NCBI RefSeq assembly: GCF_001618955.1
Contig: NZ_LVYV01000055.1
Span: 231,964 to 295,963 of the forward strand
DNA from: Tardiphaga robiniae
GTDB taxonomy: Bacteria > Pseudomonadota > Alphaproteobacteria > Rhizobiales > Xanthobacteraceae
DNA: 64,000 nucleotides
Reading direction: 5' to 3'
Position numbers and translations under genes: made by a program. The notes beneath the pieces were generated by a model. That model saw only the letters and a program-made list of their open reading frames with translations. It had not been told where the DNA came from and did not search any database. Every line of letters starts with the position of its first letter. The first letter of the stretch is position 1. Below, piece by piece: positions 41,540-50,499 of this stretch.

Positions 41540-41668
41540 CGTTTCCTCCGCTGCTTGCGGCGCGGAGGATAGATGAGCCTCTGCCGGTTGGAAAGCCGGC
41601 ACTGGTCAACGCACATTCCGCGACATAGCATCCGCGCGGCAAATCATTGTCATCCAGGGGGAACGTTC

Positions 41669-42130
41669 ATGAAGCGCATCACCGCAACACTCTCCATCAC
41701 GGCCGCTTTCGCTGCTGGCTGCCTCATCACACATCTCGTGCCCGAGGGCATCACGCCGGCACAGGCTGCGGAAAACATCACCGCCCAGGTCATCCACGTC
41801 CCCGAACTCGTCGGCGACGCACTCGGCCCAGCCTCGCCCACCGGCTTCCGCTCCAAGATGTTCATGCAGGCCGACGGTGCCACTATCTCGGTGCAGGACG
41901 GCAATGTGGTGAAGCATATGCATCCGAACACCAATGAGATCCAATACATCCTAGAAGGCACCGGTACCGTGTGGCTGGGCGACAAGGAAGTTCAGGTCAA
42001 GGCCGGCGACCTCATCATCATCCCCAAGGGCACGCCCCATGGCGGCACCAAGCCGGACGGCAAGCCGTTCCGCGCCATCGCCATCAAAACCCCGCCGCAG
42101 GCGCCGGACGACACCAAGCCGCTGCCGTAA
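41669..42130 (+). CDS. Exported cupin-domain protein
   Basis: A 153-residue protein with GGGGGA before its ATG and an N-terminal signal or anchor (ATLSITAAFAAGCLITHLVP, residues 5-24). The cupin barrel shows VVKHMHPNTNEIQYILEGTG (motif 1 with His, His and Glu/Gln metal ligands) and GDLIIIPKGTPHGG (motif 2 with the third His). It could be a small metal enzyme or binding protein in the periplasm. It is divergent from the importer binding-protein gene. Confidence 0.88.
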   Translation: MKRITATLSITAAFAAGCLITHLVPEGITPAQAAENITAQVIHVPELVGDALGPASPTGFRSKMFMQADGATISVQDGNVVKHMHPNTNEIQYILEGTGTVWLGDKEVQVKAGDLIIIPKGTPHGGTKPDGKPFRAIAIKTPPQAPDDTKPLP

Positions 42131-42146
42131 CAAGCCACGTCAAACT

Positions 42147-42319
42147 CGTCATTCCGGGATGCGCGTCGTCCGGCAGAGCCGGACAAAGCGCAGACCCGGA
42201 ATCCGGATGTGTTCATCACCTCTCGATGCCGGGCGTGAGACGCGATGAACATGCCGGGATTCCCCGCCATTCCAATTGGAATGGCTGAGGTTCGCGCAAG
42301 GGCGCGCCCCGGAATGACA
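42147..42319. repeat. Palindromic intergenic element (TCATTCCGGGGCG family), copy 2
   Basis: About 173 bases, starting CGTCATTCCGGGATGCG and ending GCGCCCCGGAATGACA, with inner arms CCCGGAATCCGG / CCGGGATTCC. It separates the cupin gene from the permease gene. Confidence 0.85.
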
Positions 42320-42331
42320 GCGTGGGGCAAC

Positions 42332-43120
42332 CTAGCTCCGCCCTTCGCTCGCCACCGGCTTCCACACCAGCAAGCGTTTCTCGACCATCGTCACCAGAAT
42401 ATCGATGGCAATGACAAACGCCGACAGCACGAACATCCCCGCGAACACGCCGGCCACATCGAATGTGCCTTCCGCCTGCTGGATCACGTAACCCAGCCCC
42501 GCCGCCGAGCCGAGATATTCGCCGACCACCGCACCGACCACGGCAAAGCCCACTGCGGTGTGCAGCGAAGAAAACATCCATGACAGCGCTGACGGCCAGA
42601 ACACATGGCGCATCAACTGCCGCTCGCTCATACCCAGCATGCGGCCATTGGCGAGCACTGTCGGCGAGACTTCCTTGACGCCCTGATAGACGTTGAAGAA
42701 TACGATGAAGAACACCAGCGTGACGCCGAGCGCCACTTTCGACCAGATGCCAAGCCCGAGCCACAGCGCGAAGATCGGCGCCAGCACCACGCGCGGCAGC
42801 GCATTGGCCATCTTCACATAGGGATCGAAAATCGCGGCGAGGCGCGGCTGGCGCGCGAACCAGAAGCCGATCAACACGCCCAGTGTGGAGCCGATGACAA
42901 AGGCCAGCACGGATTCCAGCAGCGTGATTCCGAGATGCTTCCAGATAATGCCTGACGCGAACCAGCTATAGATCTGGCTGCCGACATCCCAGGGGTTGGA
43001 GAAGAAAAACGGTGGCAGCAGGATGCGGCCGAACACCGGCACGGTGGTGAACACATGCCACAGCCCGATGACGACCACGGCAACCAGCACCTGACACAGC
43101 AGCAGCACGGGACGCGTCAT
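42332..43120 (-). CDS. ABC transporter permease (SsuC/TauC-like)
   Basis: A 262-residue inner-membrane permease with about six spans. The BPD signature loop is visible around EVSPTVLANGRMLGMSERQL and HVFWPSALSWMFSSLHTAVG, matching SsuC/TauC. It pairs with the ATPase 187 bases upstream; the gap is a palindromic repeat. It would import the ligand of the binding protein at 40484-41539. Confidence 0.92.
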   Translation of the reverse strand: MTRPVLLLCQVLVAVVVIGLWHVFTTVPVFGRILLPPFFFSNPWDVGSQIYSWFASGIIWKHLGITLLESVLAFVIGSTLGVLIGFWFARQPRLAAIFDPYVKMANALPRVVLAPIFALWLGLGIWSKVALGVTLVFFIVFFNVYQGVKEVSPTVLANGRMLGMSERQLMRHVFWPSALSWMFSSLHTAVGFAVVGAVVGEYLGSAAGLGYVIQQAEGTFDVAGVFAGMFVLSAFVIAIDILVTMVEKRLLVWKPVASEGRS

Positions 43121-43131
43121 GACGCGGCTCC

Positions 43132-43265
43132 GATCTTCTCCCCTCCCCCCGTGCGAAGCGAAGCTTCGCTAGGCGGGGAGGGGTCGGGGGTGGGGGTGCC
43201 ACGAGCGACGTCGCTTGTAGACCCCCCACCCCGGCCCTCCCCCGCAAGGGGGGAGAGAGCACACA
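43132..43265. repeat. Palindromic intergenic repeat (CTCCCCTCCC family)
   Basis: Pyrimidine/purine-rich palindromic stretch with CTCCCCTCCCCCC, GCGAAGCTTCGC and GGCGGGGAGGGG, then a second part CCCCCCACCCC...CCCTCCCCCGC. It shares GTGCGAAG...CTTCGCTAGGCG with 46618-46668. Confidence 0.75.
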
Positions 43266-43307
43266 GCGCGGAGCGTGGGGCATCAAAATTTTGCAGTATG
43301 TCGATCA

Positions 43308-44135
43308 TCAGCCCACCGCCTGCGCCGATTGCGCATAGCCCTTCATCACTTCGTCCTTCAGCACGCTCCAGATCTCGCGATGAAGCGCGTGAAATTCCTT
43401 GTCGAGCCGCACTTCGAAAATATCGCGTGGCCGCGGCAGCGGCACCTTCCAGTCGCCGATGATGCGCGAGCCCGGCCCCGCCGACATGATGACGACGCGA
43501 TCGGCCAGCGCGATCGCTTCTTCGAGATCGTGGGTGACGAACAGAACTGCCTTGCGATCCCTGCTCCACAGATCCAGCAGCAGGTTGCCCATCACCTGCC
43601 GGGTCTGTGCGTCAAGCGGCCCGAACGGCTCGTCCATCAGCAGGATTTTCGGATTGCGGATCAGCACCTGCGCAAGACCGACGCGCTTGCGCTGGCCACC
43701 CGACAGCATATGCGGGTAGCGCCCCGCGAAGGCACCGAGCCCGACCGAGGTCAACCACTCCTGCGCACGCGCCAGCGCCTCGTCGCGTGCTATGCCCGCG
43801 ATCTCCAGCCCAATGGCGACATTGTCTAGCGCAGTCTTCCAGGGAAACAGGGCGTCGGCCTGAAACAGATAGCCGGCCTGCGCGTTCAATCCATCCAGCG
43901 GCTGCCCGAAGATCCGGACAGCACCGGAGGCTGGCGTCAGCAGACCGGCAGCGACATTGAGCAGTGTAGATTTGCCACAGCCGGTTGGCCCGACGATGGC
44001 AACGAACTCGCCATCCGCGACCCGGAGCGTCGCCTTCTCCACCGCCGTATAGACGCGATTGTCGGCGATGCCGAATGCCACTGTCGCGTCATCAAGCGCC
44101 ACCGCCATCGATGCCGCGGCCCCACCTGCCTGCAC
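43308..44135 (-). CDS. ABC transporter ATP-binding protein (SsuB/TauB-like)
   Basis: A 275-residue ATPase with Walker A GPTGCGKST, signature LSGGQRKRVGLAQ, Walker B ILLMDEPFGPLD and switch His (VTHDLEEAI). The Q-loop region reads LFQADALFPW, typical of the nitrate/sulfonate/taurine group. Start is GTG with GGGGAA 6 bases upstream; an internal ATG at 44108 is a less likely alternative. It is the first gene of the importer. Confidence 0.92.
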   Translation of the reverse strand: MQAGGAAASMAVALDDATVAFGIADNRVYTAVEKATLRVADGEFVAIVGPTGCGKSTLLNVAAGLLTPASGAVRIFGQPLDGLNAQAGYLFQADALFPWKTALDNVAIGLEIAGIARDEALARAQEWLTSVGLGAFAGRYPHMLSGGQRKRVGLAQVLIRNPKILLMDEPFGPLDAQTRQVMGNLLLDLWSRDRKAVLFVTHDLEEAIALADRVVIMSAGPGSRIIGDWKVPLPRPRDIFEVRLDKEFHALHREIWSVLKDEVMKGYAQSAQAVG

Positions 44136-44244
44136 GCGCGTTCCCCAAAGTGTTTTTGTTCCGGGACTGGCTTAGCGCTGCAGGGCAGACAATTCAACGT
44201 CTGGGCCGGGTTGGTGGGTTGCCACGGCTGTGATAGTCCGGGAC

Positions 44245-45054
44245 ATGACCTCCGCTGCCCCCCTGATCGCCTTCCAGCATGTCAGCAAGAGCTTCGACGG
44301 CGGGGCCATCAAAGCCGTCGATGACGTTTCGCTCGATACTGCCGAGGGCGAGTTCCTCGCGGTGGTCGGCGGCTCCGGCTCCGGCAAGACCACACTGATG
44401 CGACTGGCCAACCGGCTGATCGCGCCGGACAGCGGCAATATCACCATCGCCGGCGAGGACGTCGCGCAGGTCGATCCCATCGAACTGCGCCGGCGCATCG
44501 GCTATGTGTTCCAGAGCGGCGGGTTGTTTCCGCATATGAGCATCGCCGACAATATCGGCATCACGCCCAAACTGCTTGGCACGCCGCCCAAGGAGATCGC
44601 CGCACGCGTCGACGAATTGCTCGATCTCGTGCGCCTCGACCGCACACAGCATCGCGACCGCTTCCCACATGAACTCTCCGGCGGTCAGCGCCAGCGCGTC
44701 GGCGTCGCACGGGCGCTGGCTGCGAAGCCGCGCATCATGCTGATGGACGAGCCTTTTGGCGCACTCGACCCGCTGACCCGCGATGCGCTCGGCGACGACT
44801 ACCGCGCGCTGCATCGCAGCCTGGGCCTCACCACCATCATGATCACCCATGACATGACGGAGGCGATCCTGCTCGCGGACCGGATCGCGGTGATGCGCTC
44901 CGGCAAACTGCTCGCGGAGGGCACGCCCACTGAGTTGTCCGAAAGCACCGATCCATATGTCGGCGAGTTGCTGGGCACACCGCGCCGGCAAGCGGAACGA
45001 CTTCAGATACTGCAGCCGAAGGATGGTGCGGCGCCCCAAGGCGGCGCGACATGA
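44245..45054 (+). CDS. ABC transporter ATP-binding protein (OpuCA/ProV-like)
   Basis: A 269-residue ATPase with Walker A GGSGSGKTT, signature LSGGQRQRV, Walker B IMLMDEPFGALD and THDMTEAILLADR. The FQSGGLFPHMSIADN Q-loop is characteristic of the osmoprotectant/choline (OpuC) group; CBS domains found in longer OpuCA proteins are absent. An in-frame GTG at 44230 is an alternative start. Its stop overlaps the next ATG (ATGA), coupling it to the fused permease/binding protein. Confidence 0.9.
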   Translation: MTSAAPLIAFQHVSKSFDGGAIKAVDDVSLDTAEGEFLAVVGGSGSGKTTLMRLANRLIAPDSGNITIAGEDVAQVDPIELRRRIGYVFQSGGLFPHMSIADNIGITPKLLGTPPKEIAARVDELLDLVRLDRTQHRDRFPHELSGGQRQRVGVARALAAKPRIMLMDEPFGALDPLTRDALGDDYRALHRSLGLTTIMITHDMTEAILLADRIAVMRSGKLLAEGTPTELSESTDPYVGELLGTPRRQAERLQILQPKDGAAPQGGAT

Positions 45055-46610
45055 GCCTGTTCACCGATCCGCGCTGGAGCGACGCGCTCGGGCATCTGCC
45101 GGATTATCTCGGTAGCCACGTGCGCGTCAGCCTTGCAGCGCTGGCGCTCGGCCTCATCATCAGCCTACCGCTGGCCATCATCGCGCGGCACCGGCCAGTG
45201 ATGCGCGGCGCGCTGCTCGGTGTGGCCAGCATCGTGCAGACAGTGCCCGGATTGGCGCTGCTGGCACTGTTCTATCCACTGCTGCTGGCGCTCGCAGCGC
45301 TGTCGCTGCAATATCTCGGCGTCGGCTTCTCGGCCTTCGGCTTCCTCCCCGCGGTGCTGGCGCTGGCGCTGTATTCGATGCTGCCGGTGCTGCGTAACAC
45401 CATCACCGGCCTGAACGGCGTCGATCCCGCGCTGACCGAAGCCGCGCAGGGCGTCGGCATGACACCGCGGCAATCGCTGACCATGGTCGAACTGCCGCTG
45501 GCATTGCCCGTGATGATGGCCGGTATCCGCACTTCCGCCGTCTGGGTCATCGGCACCGCGACGCTATCAACACCGATCGGCCAGACTTCGCTCGGCAACT
45601 ACATCTTTGCAGGCTTGCAGACGCAGAACTGGGTTCTGGTGATCTTCGGCTGCGTCGCCGCAGCAGTGCTGGCATTGGCCGTCGATCAATTGCTGGCGCT
45701 GATCGAGACCGGCATCCGCCTGCGCTGTCGTATCCGCACCGCCATCGGCGTGCTCGGTATCGCGGCGCTGGTGATCGTCACACTCGCGCCGTCATTCGCC
45801 CGCTCCAGCACGCGTATCGTGGTCGGCGCCAAGACCTTCACCGAACAATATGTGCTGGCCGCGCTGATGTCGCAGCGCCTGCAGGCGGCCGGCCTGCCCG
45901 CCACGACGCGGCAGGGTCTCGGCTCCAGCGTGATCTACGATGCGCTGGCCTCCGGCGATATCGATGTCTACGTGGACTATTCAGGCACGCTGTGGGCCAA
46001 CCAGTTCCATCGCACCGAGATCCTGCCGCGAGAACAGTTGCTCGCCGAACTGAAAGCCACGCTGGCGAAAGCCAACATCACCCTGTTCGGCGAACTCGGT
46101 TTCGCCAATGCCTATGCGCTGGTAATGCCGCGTACGAAAGCGCAGGCGCTTGGCATCAAGACCGCGGCCGATCTCGCGGCGCTGAGCGGCACCATGACCA
46201 TTGCCGGCGATTACGAGTTCTTTTCGCGGCCGGAATGGGCGGGACTGAAAACGGCCTATGGCCTGTCGTTCAAGACCCAGCGCACGATGCAGCCGGATTT
46301 CATGTATGCCGCCGTGGCCTCCGGTGAGGTCGACGTCATCGCCGGCTACACCAGCGACGGGCTGATCGCGAAATACGATCTCGTGGTGCTGGACGATCCC
46401 AAACACGCCATCCCGCCCTATGACGCGATCATGCTGCTGGCGCCGAAACGCGCGGATGACGAGAGGCTGCGCAGTGCGTTGCAGCCGCTGCTCGGGAAGA
46501 TCGATCTGACCTCGATGCGCGAGGCGAACCTGCGCGCCGCCGGGAATGATGCGACGAGTTCGCCGGAGAGCGTGGCGAAGTGGATGTGGGAGAAGATCGG
46601 GAAGAAGTGA
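45051..46610 (+). CDS. Fused ABC permease and substrate-binding protein (OpuCB-OpuCC/OsmF type)
   Basis: A 519-residue fusion. Residues about 20-235 are a ProW/OpuCB-type permease of about six spans (LGLIISLPLAIIARH, NTITGLNGVDPALTEAAQGV, GTATLSTPIGQTSLGNYI). After a further span near 225-245, residues about 255-515 are an OpuAC/OsmF-like binding domain (RIVVGAKTFTEQYVLAALMS, DIDVYVDYSGTLWANQF, VIAGYTSDGLIAKYDLVVLD) facing the periplasm. Family ligands are quaternary amines such as glycine betaine or choline; ergothioneine transporters have the same fusion. With the ATPase it makes a complete two-gene importer. Confidence 0.9.
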   Translation: MSLFTDPRWSDALGHLPDYLGSHVRVSLAALALGLIISLPLAIIARHRPVMRGALLGVASIVQTVPGLALLALFYPLLLALAALSLQYLGVGFSAFGFLPAVLALALYSMLPVLRNTITGLNGVDPALTEAAQGVGMTPRQSLTMVELPLALPVMMAGIRTSAVWVIGTATLSTPIGQTSLGNYIFAGLQTQNWVLVIFGCVAAAVLALAVDQLLALIETGIRLRCRIRTAIGVLGIAALVIVTLAPSFARSSTRIVVGAKTFTEQYVLAALMSQRLQAAGLPATTRQGLGSSVIYDALASGDIDVYVDYSGTLWANQFHRTEILPREQLLAELKATLAKANITLFGELGFANAYALVMPRTKAQALGIKTAADLAALSGTMTIAGDYEFFSRPEWAGLKTAYGLSFKTQRTMQPDFMYAAVASGEVDVIAGYTSDGLIAKYDLVVLDDPKHAIPPYDAIMLLAPKRADDERLRSALQPLLGKIDLTSMREANLRAAGNDATSSPESVAKWMWEKIGKK

Positions 46611-46617
46611 GACTTCT

Positions 46618-46668
46618 CTTCCCCTCTCCCCCGTGCGAAGCTTCGCTAGGCGAGAGAGAGGAAGAAAG
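46618..46668. repeat. Palindromic intergenic repeat (CTCCCCCGTGCGAAG family)
   Basis: CTTCCCCTCTCCC...GAGAGAGAGGAAG around the perfect palindrome GCGAAGCTTCGC. It lies between convergent genes and resembles 43132-43265. Confidence 0.7.
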
Positions 46669-46673
46669 AGCGA

Positions 46674-48380
46674 CTACAAATTCTTGATCATCCCCGCATC
46701 GATCAGCAGCCTATTGAATCGCCGCGCTTCCGCGCCGTCCTTGCAGGCGTAAAACAGTCCCTTGCAGCGAAGCATGATCTTCTTTTGCTCCTCGAAGGAC
46801 GGGTCCAGCGGAATGCCTGCAGCTTCCTGGATGACCAGCGGCAGATACGGCCCGTCGATCGTGTCCATCACCGTTGCGCTCTTCACCGGCTCGAAGTTGA
46901 TCGCGTCGATGGCATAGTAGGTCGCGTAATAGCGCGGGTCGTAGCTCTGCAGCTTCTTGCCGAGGCTCGCTTCATCCATGTTGGGATCGAGAATGCCCGG
47001 CGCGAATTCCGGCTGATGATCGCCATAGCGTACGATCAGAAACGGCTGCGCTGGAAACTGCTTCTTCAGCTTCGCGACGAACGCGCCATAGTGATCGACG
47101 CTCATCGCTTGCCGGCGCAGATATTCATCGACCACCGGCACATTGCCGGGCGCACGCCAGCCCGGCGTCATGTCGGGGCGAAACTTGGTTTCCCACGGAA
47201 AGTGATTAGCGGCGAGGTAGACGAACATGAACAGCGGATTGGTCGGCGGCTGCTCGGCCATCAGGCGCGCCGCTGAATCGTAGAAAAAGCTGTCGGGCTC
47301 GACGCCCTTGGCGCCGAGATCCTTGGCGTCATAGAAGCGCTCGACGCCAGTGGTGGTCTGGAAGCTGCGAGCGCTCATGAAGGCGCCGAAGGCCGGATAG
47401 AGCGAGATGGTGCTATAGCCGCAGCGGCGCAGCGCCAGGGGCAATCCGCGCTCGACGCGGCCCGAAGCGATCCGCGTGACAAAATAGGAGAACGGCCCGA
47501 ACGAGCGCGACGACAGCCCGGCCAGCACGTTGTATTCGGTGAACCAGCTCGGTCCGCCATTGCTCTCGGCGAGAAATTTGCGCGCCTTGCCGTCCCATGA
47601 ATTGAAGTGGCTGCCATAGCCCTTCGGCGTCTTCACGCCGGCGGCCTGACGGATGTCGAAGGACGACTCGTCATGCACCATGATGATGTGCGGACGACGT
47701 CCCGACGGATGGCAGGAATCCTCCAGCGGCAACTTCAGCCGCTCGGTGATGACCGCGTCGGATTCCATGAAACCGTAGCTGCTGAAATCGGACACGGCGG
47801 TGACACCGGAGCGCGCGAATTTCGACAGATAGCCGTCGTCATAATAGCCGCGCCAGGCTTCATCGGGCCAGGTCAGTGCGTAGCCGGTCAATCCTGCAAG
47901 GCCAGCCATCAGCGCGGCCAGCGCCGGCAGCCGTCGGATGCGGAACGGATCGAGCCACCACAGCGCATACATCAGTGGCACCACCACGACGGCGGCGCCA
48001 ATGGCGGACCAGCGCAGGTTCGGAAAGATCGTGAACAGGAAAGCCGCGGTGTCGCGGTCGATCACCATCAGGTCGACGAAGTTCGCGGTCATCTGGACCA
48101 CGTCGTGCTTCAGCCGCGACAGCAGCACCAAGATGACGACCAAGGTCAGCGACAGCGCCCCCGACAGCGCGGGGCGGCGCAAGAGCGCAATCCAGAAGCA
48201 ATTGAGGATCGCCCAGGCCAGCACGAAGCCGATCCGGCCCACCAGATCGGTCTCGGTCTGGACCATCACCAGCAGCGCGCCGAAATGCGGCGCAGCCACG
48301 GCCAGCAGCCGCCACACGCTGGTCGGCGCGGCAACAGCGGTTGGCGAGACGCTGGGTACTGGATTGAGCGGAGGCGCCAT
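46674..48380 (-). CDS. LTA-synthase-like/sulfatase-fold membrane transferase, paralog 1
   Basis: A membrane enzyme of about 568 residues of the alkaline-phosphatase superfamily (phosphoglycerol or phosphoethanolamine transferase type). Five or so N-terminal spans (to about residue 165) precede a periplasmic catalytic domain with IIMVHDESSFD (metal Glu/Asp), SWFTEYNVLAGLSSRSFG containing the presumed Thr nucleophile, AANHFPWE and VRYGDHQPEFA (metal-binding His/Asp). The frame is open to ATG 48470, but that codon lies in a block conserved upstream of paralog 2 where it is not in frame, so ATG 48380 is preferred. Substrate unknown; envelope glycan or lipid modification is likely. Confidence 0.85.
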   Translation of the reverse strand: MAPPLNPVPSVSPTAVAAPTSVWRLLAVAAPHFGALLVMVQTETDLVGRIGFVLAWAILNCFWIALLRRPALSGALSLTLVVILVLLSRLKHDVVQMTANFVDLMVIDRDTAAFLFTIFPNLRWSAIGAAVVVVPLMYALWWLDPFRIRRLPALAALMAGLAGLTGYALTWPDEAWRGYYDDGYLSKFARSGVTAVSDFSSYGFMESDAVITERLKLPLEDSCHPSGRRPHIIMVHDESSFDIRQAAGVKTPKGYGSHFNSWDGKARKFLAESNGGPSWFTEYNVLAGLSSRSFGPFSYFVTRIASGRVERGLPLALRRCGYSTISLYPAFGAFMSARSFQTTTGVERFYDAKDLGAKGVEPDSFFYDSAARLMAEQPPTNPLFMFVYLAANHFPWETKFRPDMTPGWRAPGNVPVVDEYLRRQAMSVDHYGAFVAKLKKQFPAQPFLIVRYGDHQPEFAPGILDPNMDEASLGKKLQSYDPRYYATYYAIDAINFEPVKSATVMDTIDGPYLPLVIQEAAGIPLDPSFEEQKKIMLRCKGLFYACKDGAEARRFNRLLIDAGMIKNL

Positions 48381-48486
48381 GGCGGCACGCAACACCACCG
48401 GCGAGGCCTCGGGCCTGGGCTGGCGACGGCCAGAGGGCGCATGTCGCAGCCGGAAACTGCGATATGTCATTAATTTGTAATGTAAT

Positions 48487-48507
48487 CGTCATGAACGAGC
48501 AATGAAC
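48487..48507 (-). promoter_or_regulatory. Conserved upstream box of paralog 1
   Basis: Minus strand: GTTCATTG-CT-CGTTCATGACG, with GTTCAT repeated at 11-base spacing (one helical turn). It matches 19 of 21 bases upstream of paralog 2. Direct repeats at this spacing are typical of OmpR/PhoB-type response regulators; the regulator is not identified. Confidence 0.6.
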
Positions 48508-48571
48508 TTGGCTCGAACGGGATCGACGGAACCGGTAGGCTCCGTCCTCACCCGTTGCAGCCCCGGCCAAC

Positions 48572-50317
48572 TCATAGATCCTTGATCAGCCCCGCATCGA
48601 TCAGCCAGCGATTGAACCGGCTGGCTTCATCGCCGCCCTTGCAGCCATAGAACACACCCTTACAGCGAAGCATGATCTTCTTCTGCTCGACGAAGGACGG
48701 ATCGAGCGGCACCCGCGCGGCTTCTTGCACCATCAACGGCAGATAGGCGGCATCCAGCACCGGCAGCGCCGATGCCAGTTCGGGGCGGTAGTTCAGCGCG
48801 TCGATGGCGTAATAGGTCGCATAATAACGGATATCATGCGTCATGATCCGGTCGGCGCGCTTCGGCTGCGGCAGTTCGGGCTCCAGCAGCTTCTGCGCGA
48901 TCGCGGGCTGATGGTCGCCGAACCGCACCAGCAGGAACGGCTCGGTCGGATGGTCCTTCTGCAGCTGCGCGACGAAGGCCTTGTAGTCCGCAGCCGTCAT
49001 GGCCTGGCGGCGGATATATTCGTCCACTTCCGAGGTGTTGCCCGGTGCCTGCCAGCCGGCCGGCGTCAGGTCGTCGCGATAAATCGAGGTCCACGGAAAA
49101 TGATTGGCAGTGAGATAGACCAACACGAAGACCGGCTGGTCGGTCTTGCTCTCGCGCGCGATGAGGTCCCTGGCCTGATCGAAATAGAACCTGTCGGGTT
49201 GCATGTCCTCGCTGACGCCCATCGCCGCCATGTCGATGAAGCCATCGATGCCCGCGCCCTCCTGGAAGCTGCGGGCGCTGAGGAAATTGCCGTAGGTCGG
49301 ATAGAGCGAGAAGGTCTTGTAGCCGCAGCGCTGCAGCGCCTGCGGCAGGCCGCGCGAGATCTTCCCGGCGGCGATCCGCGTCACATAGAATTTCAGCGCA
49401 CCGAACGAGCGCGCCGACAGTCCGGTGAAGATGTTGAACTCGGTGTACCAGGTCGGCCCGCCGCTGGATTCGGTAATCAGCGCGCGCTGCTGGCCATCGG
49501 CAGACTTGAAATAATCATGATAGCCCGCCGGCACCTTCACCCCGGGCGCCGCCGACACGTCGAATGACGACTCGTCGAGCACCATCACGATATTCGGCCG
49601 CTTCACGCCCGGCTCGCAAGTGGTCATCGGCGACGCCTGCGCCGAACTCACGAGGCTCTTGGAATCCGCCTCGATCCAGCCGGTCGCGGTCAGATGCGAG
49701 ACCGAGACCACACCCGAACGCGCCAGATTGGAAATGTGATTGACGCCCTGAAACGGCTCCCATGGCTTTTCGGGATTGGCCGCGGACAGACCGACGATTC
49801 CGACCATACAGACGCCCGCGCAGGCCAGCGCACTGCGGCGGCGCAGGCGGAACGGATCGGCGCGCCAGATCAGCCACAGGATCGGCAGCGCCACCGCGGC
49901 CGCGATCAGCAGATGGGTGCGCAGCTGCGGGAAGATCGAATGCAGGAAGGAGATCGTGTCACGATCGATGATCAGGAAATCCAGGAAGGTCAGCGTGAGC
50001 TGCGTGATGCCGAACTTGAACTGCGACAGCACGATCAGCGCCGTGACCAGCAGCAGCGACAGCACCGCACTGACCCCCGGCCGCCTGAACAGTGCGAGGA
50101 ACAGAAAATTCAGCAAAGCCCAGGTGAACAGCGCCAGCGTGTTGGCGAACGGGCCGTATTCGACCGAGGCGAGCACATAGATCGCGAGCGTATGGATCGC
50201 AGCGATCAGCGCCGTGCGCAGCGGCCACTGCCGAACATACTGCCAGGCGGCCGCCAATCGCTCCTTGAAGCGGCGGCCGGCTTGCGCCGGAGAGACTGAG
50301 ATCGGCGATGGCAGCAT
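48572..50317 (-). CDS. LTA-synthase-like/sulfatase-fold membrane transferase, paralog 2
   Basis: A 581-residue paralog of the preceding gene with the same plan: about five N-terminal spans, then a catalytic domain with IVMVLDESSFD, TWYTEFNIFTGLSARSFG (presumed Thr nucleophile), TANHFPWT and VRFGDHQPAIA. Both proteins end with the same motif (EEQKKIMLRCKG / VEQKKIMLRCKGVF, then a Cys and a final IDAG-I/L-IK segment). An ATG at 50317 with AGGC upstream is chosen. The two genes lie in tandem and share a 46-base upstream block, so they are a regulated duplicate pair rather than an old independent family member. Confidence 0.87.
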   Translation of the reverse strand: MLPSPISVSPAQAGRRFKERLAAAWQYVRQWPLRTALIAAIHTLAIYVLASVEYGPFANTLALFTWALLNFLFLALFRRPGVSAVLSLLLVTALIVLSQFKFGITQLTLTFLDFLIIDRDTISFLHSIFPQLRTHLLIAAAVALPILWLIWRADPFRLRRRSALACAGVCMVGIVGLSAANPEKPWEPFQGVNHISNLARSGVVSVSHLTATGWIEADSKSLVSSAQASPMTTCEPGVKRPNIVMVLDESSFDVSAAPGVKVPAGYHDYFKSADGQQRALITESSGGPTWYTEFNIFTGLSARSFGALKFYVTRIAAGKISRGLPQALQRCGYKTFSLYPTYGNFLSARSFQEGAGIDGFIDMAAMGVSEDMQPDRFYFDQARDLIARESKTDQPVFVLVYLTANHFPWTSIYRDDLTPAGWQAPGNTSEVDEYIRRQAMTAADYKAFVAQLQKDHPTEPFLLVRFGDHQPAIAQKLLEPELPQPKRADRIMTHDIRYYATYYAIDALNYRPELASALPVLDAAYLPLMVQEAARVPLDPSFVEQKKIMLRCKGVFYGCKGGDEASRFNRWLIDAGLIKDL

Positions 50318-50422
50318 GGCTTGCCTGCGAACACCCGGCAAGAAAACTGCCCTGTCTGGCAACGGCCAGCCGGCTCACACCGCGACCGGACCCTGCGGAA
50401 TGTCATAAAAACGTAATACAGG

Positions 50423-50443
50423 CGTCATGAACGGACAATGAAC
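50423..50443 (-). promoter_or_regulatory. Conserved upstream box of paralog 2
   Basis: Minus strand: GTTCATTG-TC-CGTTCATGACG, followed at the same distance as in paralog 1 by GTAAT and ATGTCAT blocks on the plus strand. Position relative to the coding region is about 105 bases upstream. Confidence 0.6.
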
Positions 50444-50499
50444 CTTTCGACGCAGGCGGTGCCGGTCCGGGCGCCGCCTGCCGTCGTCATCCCTCGGCG

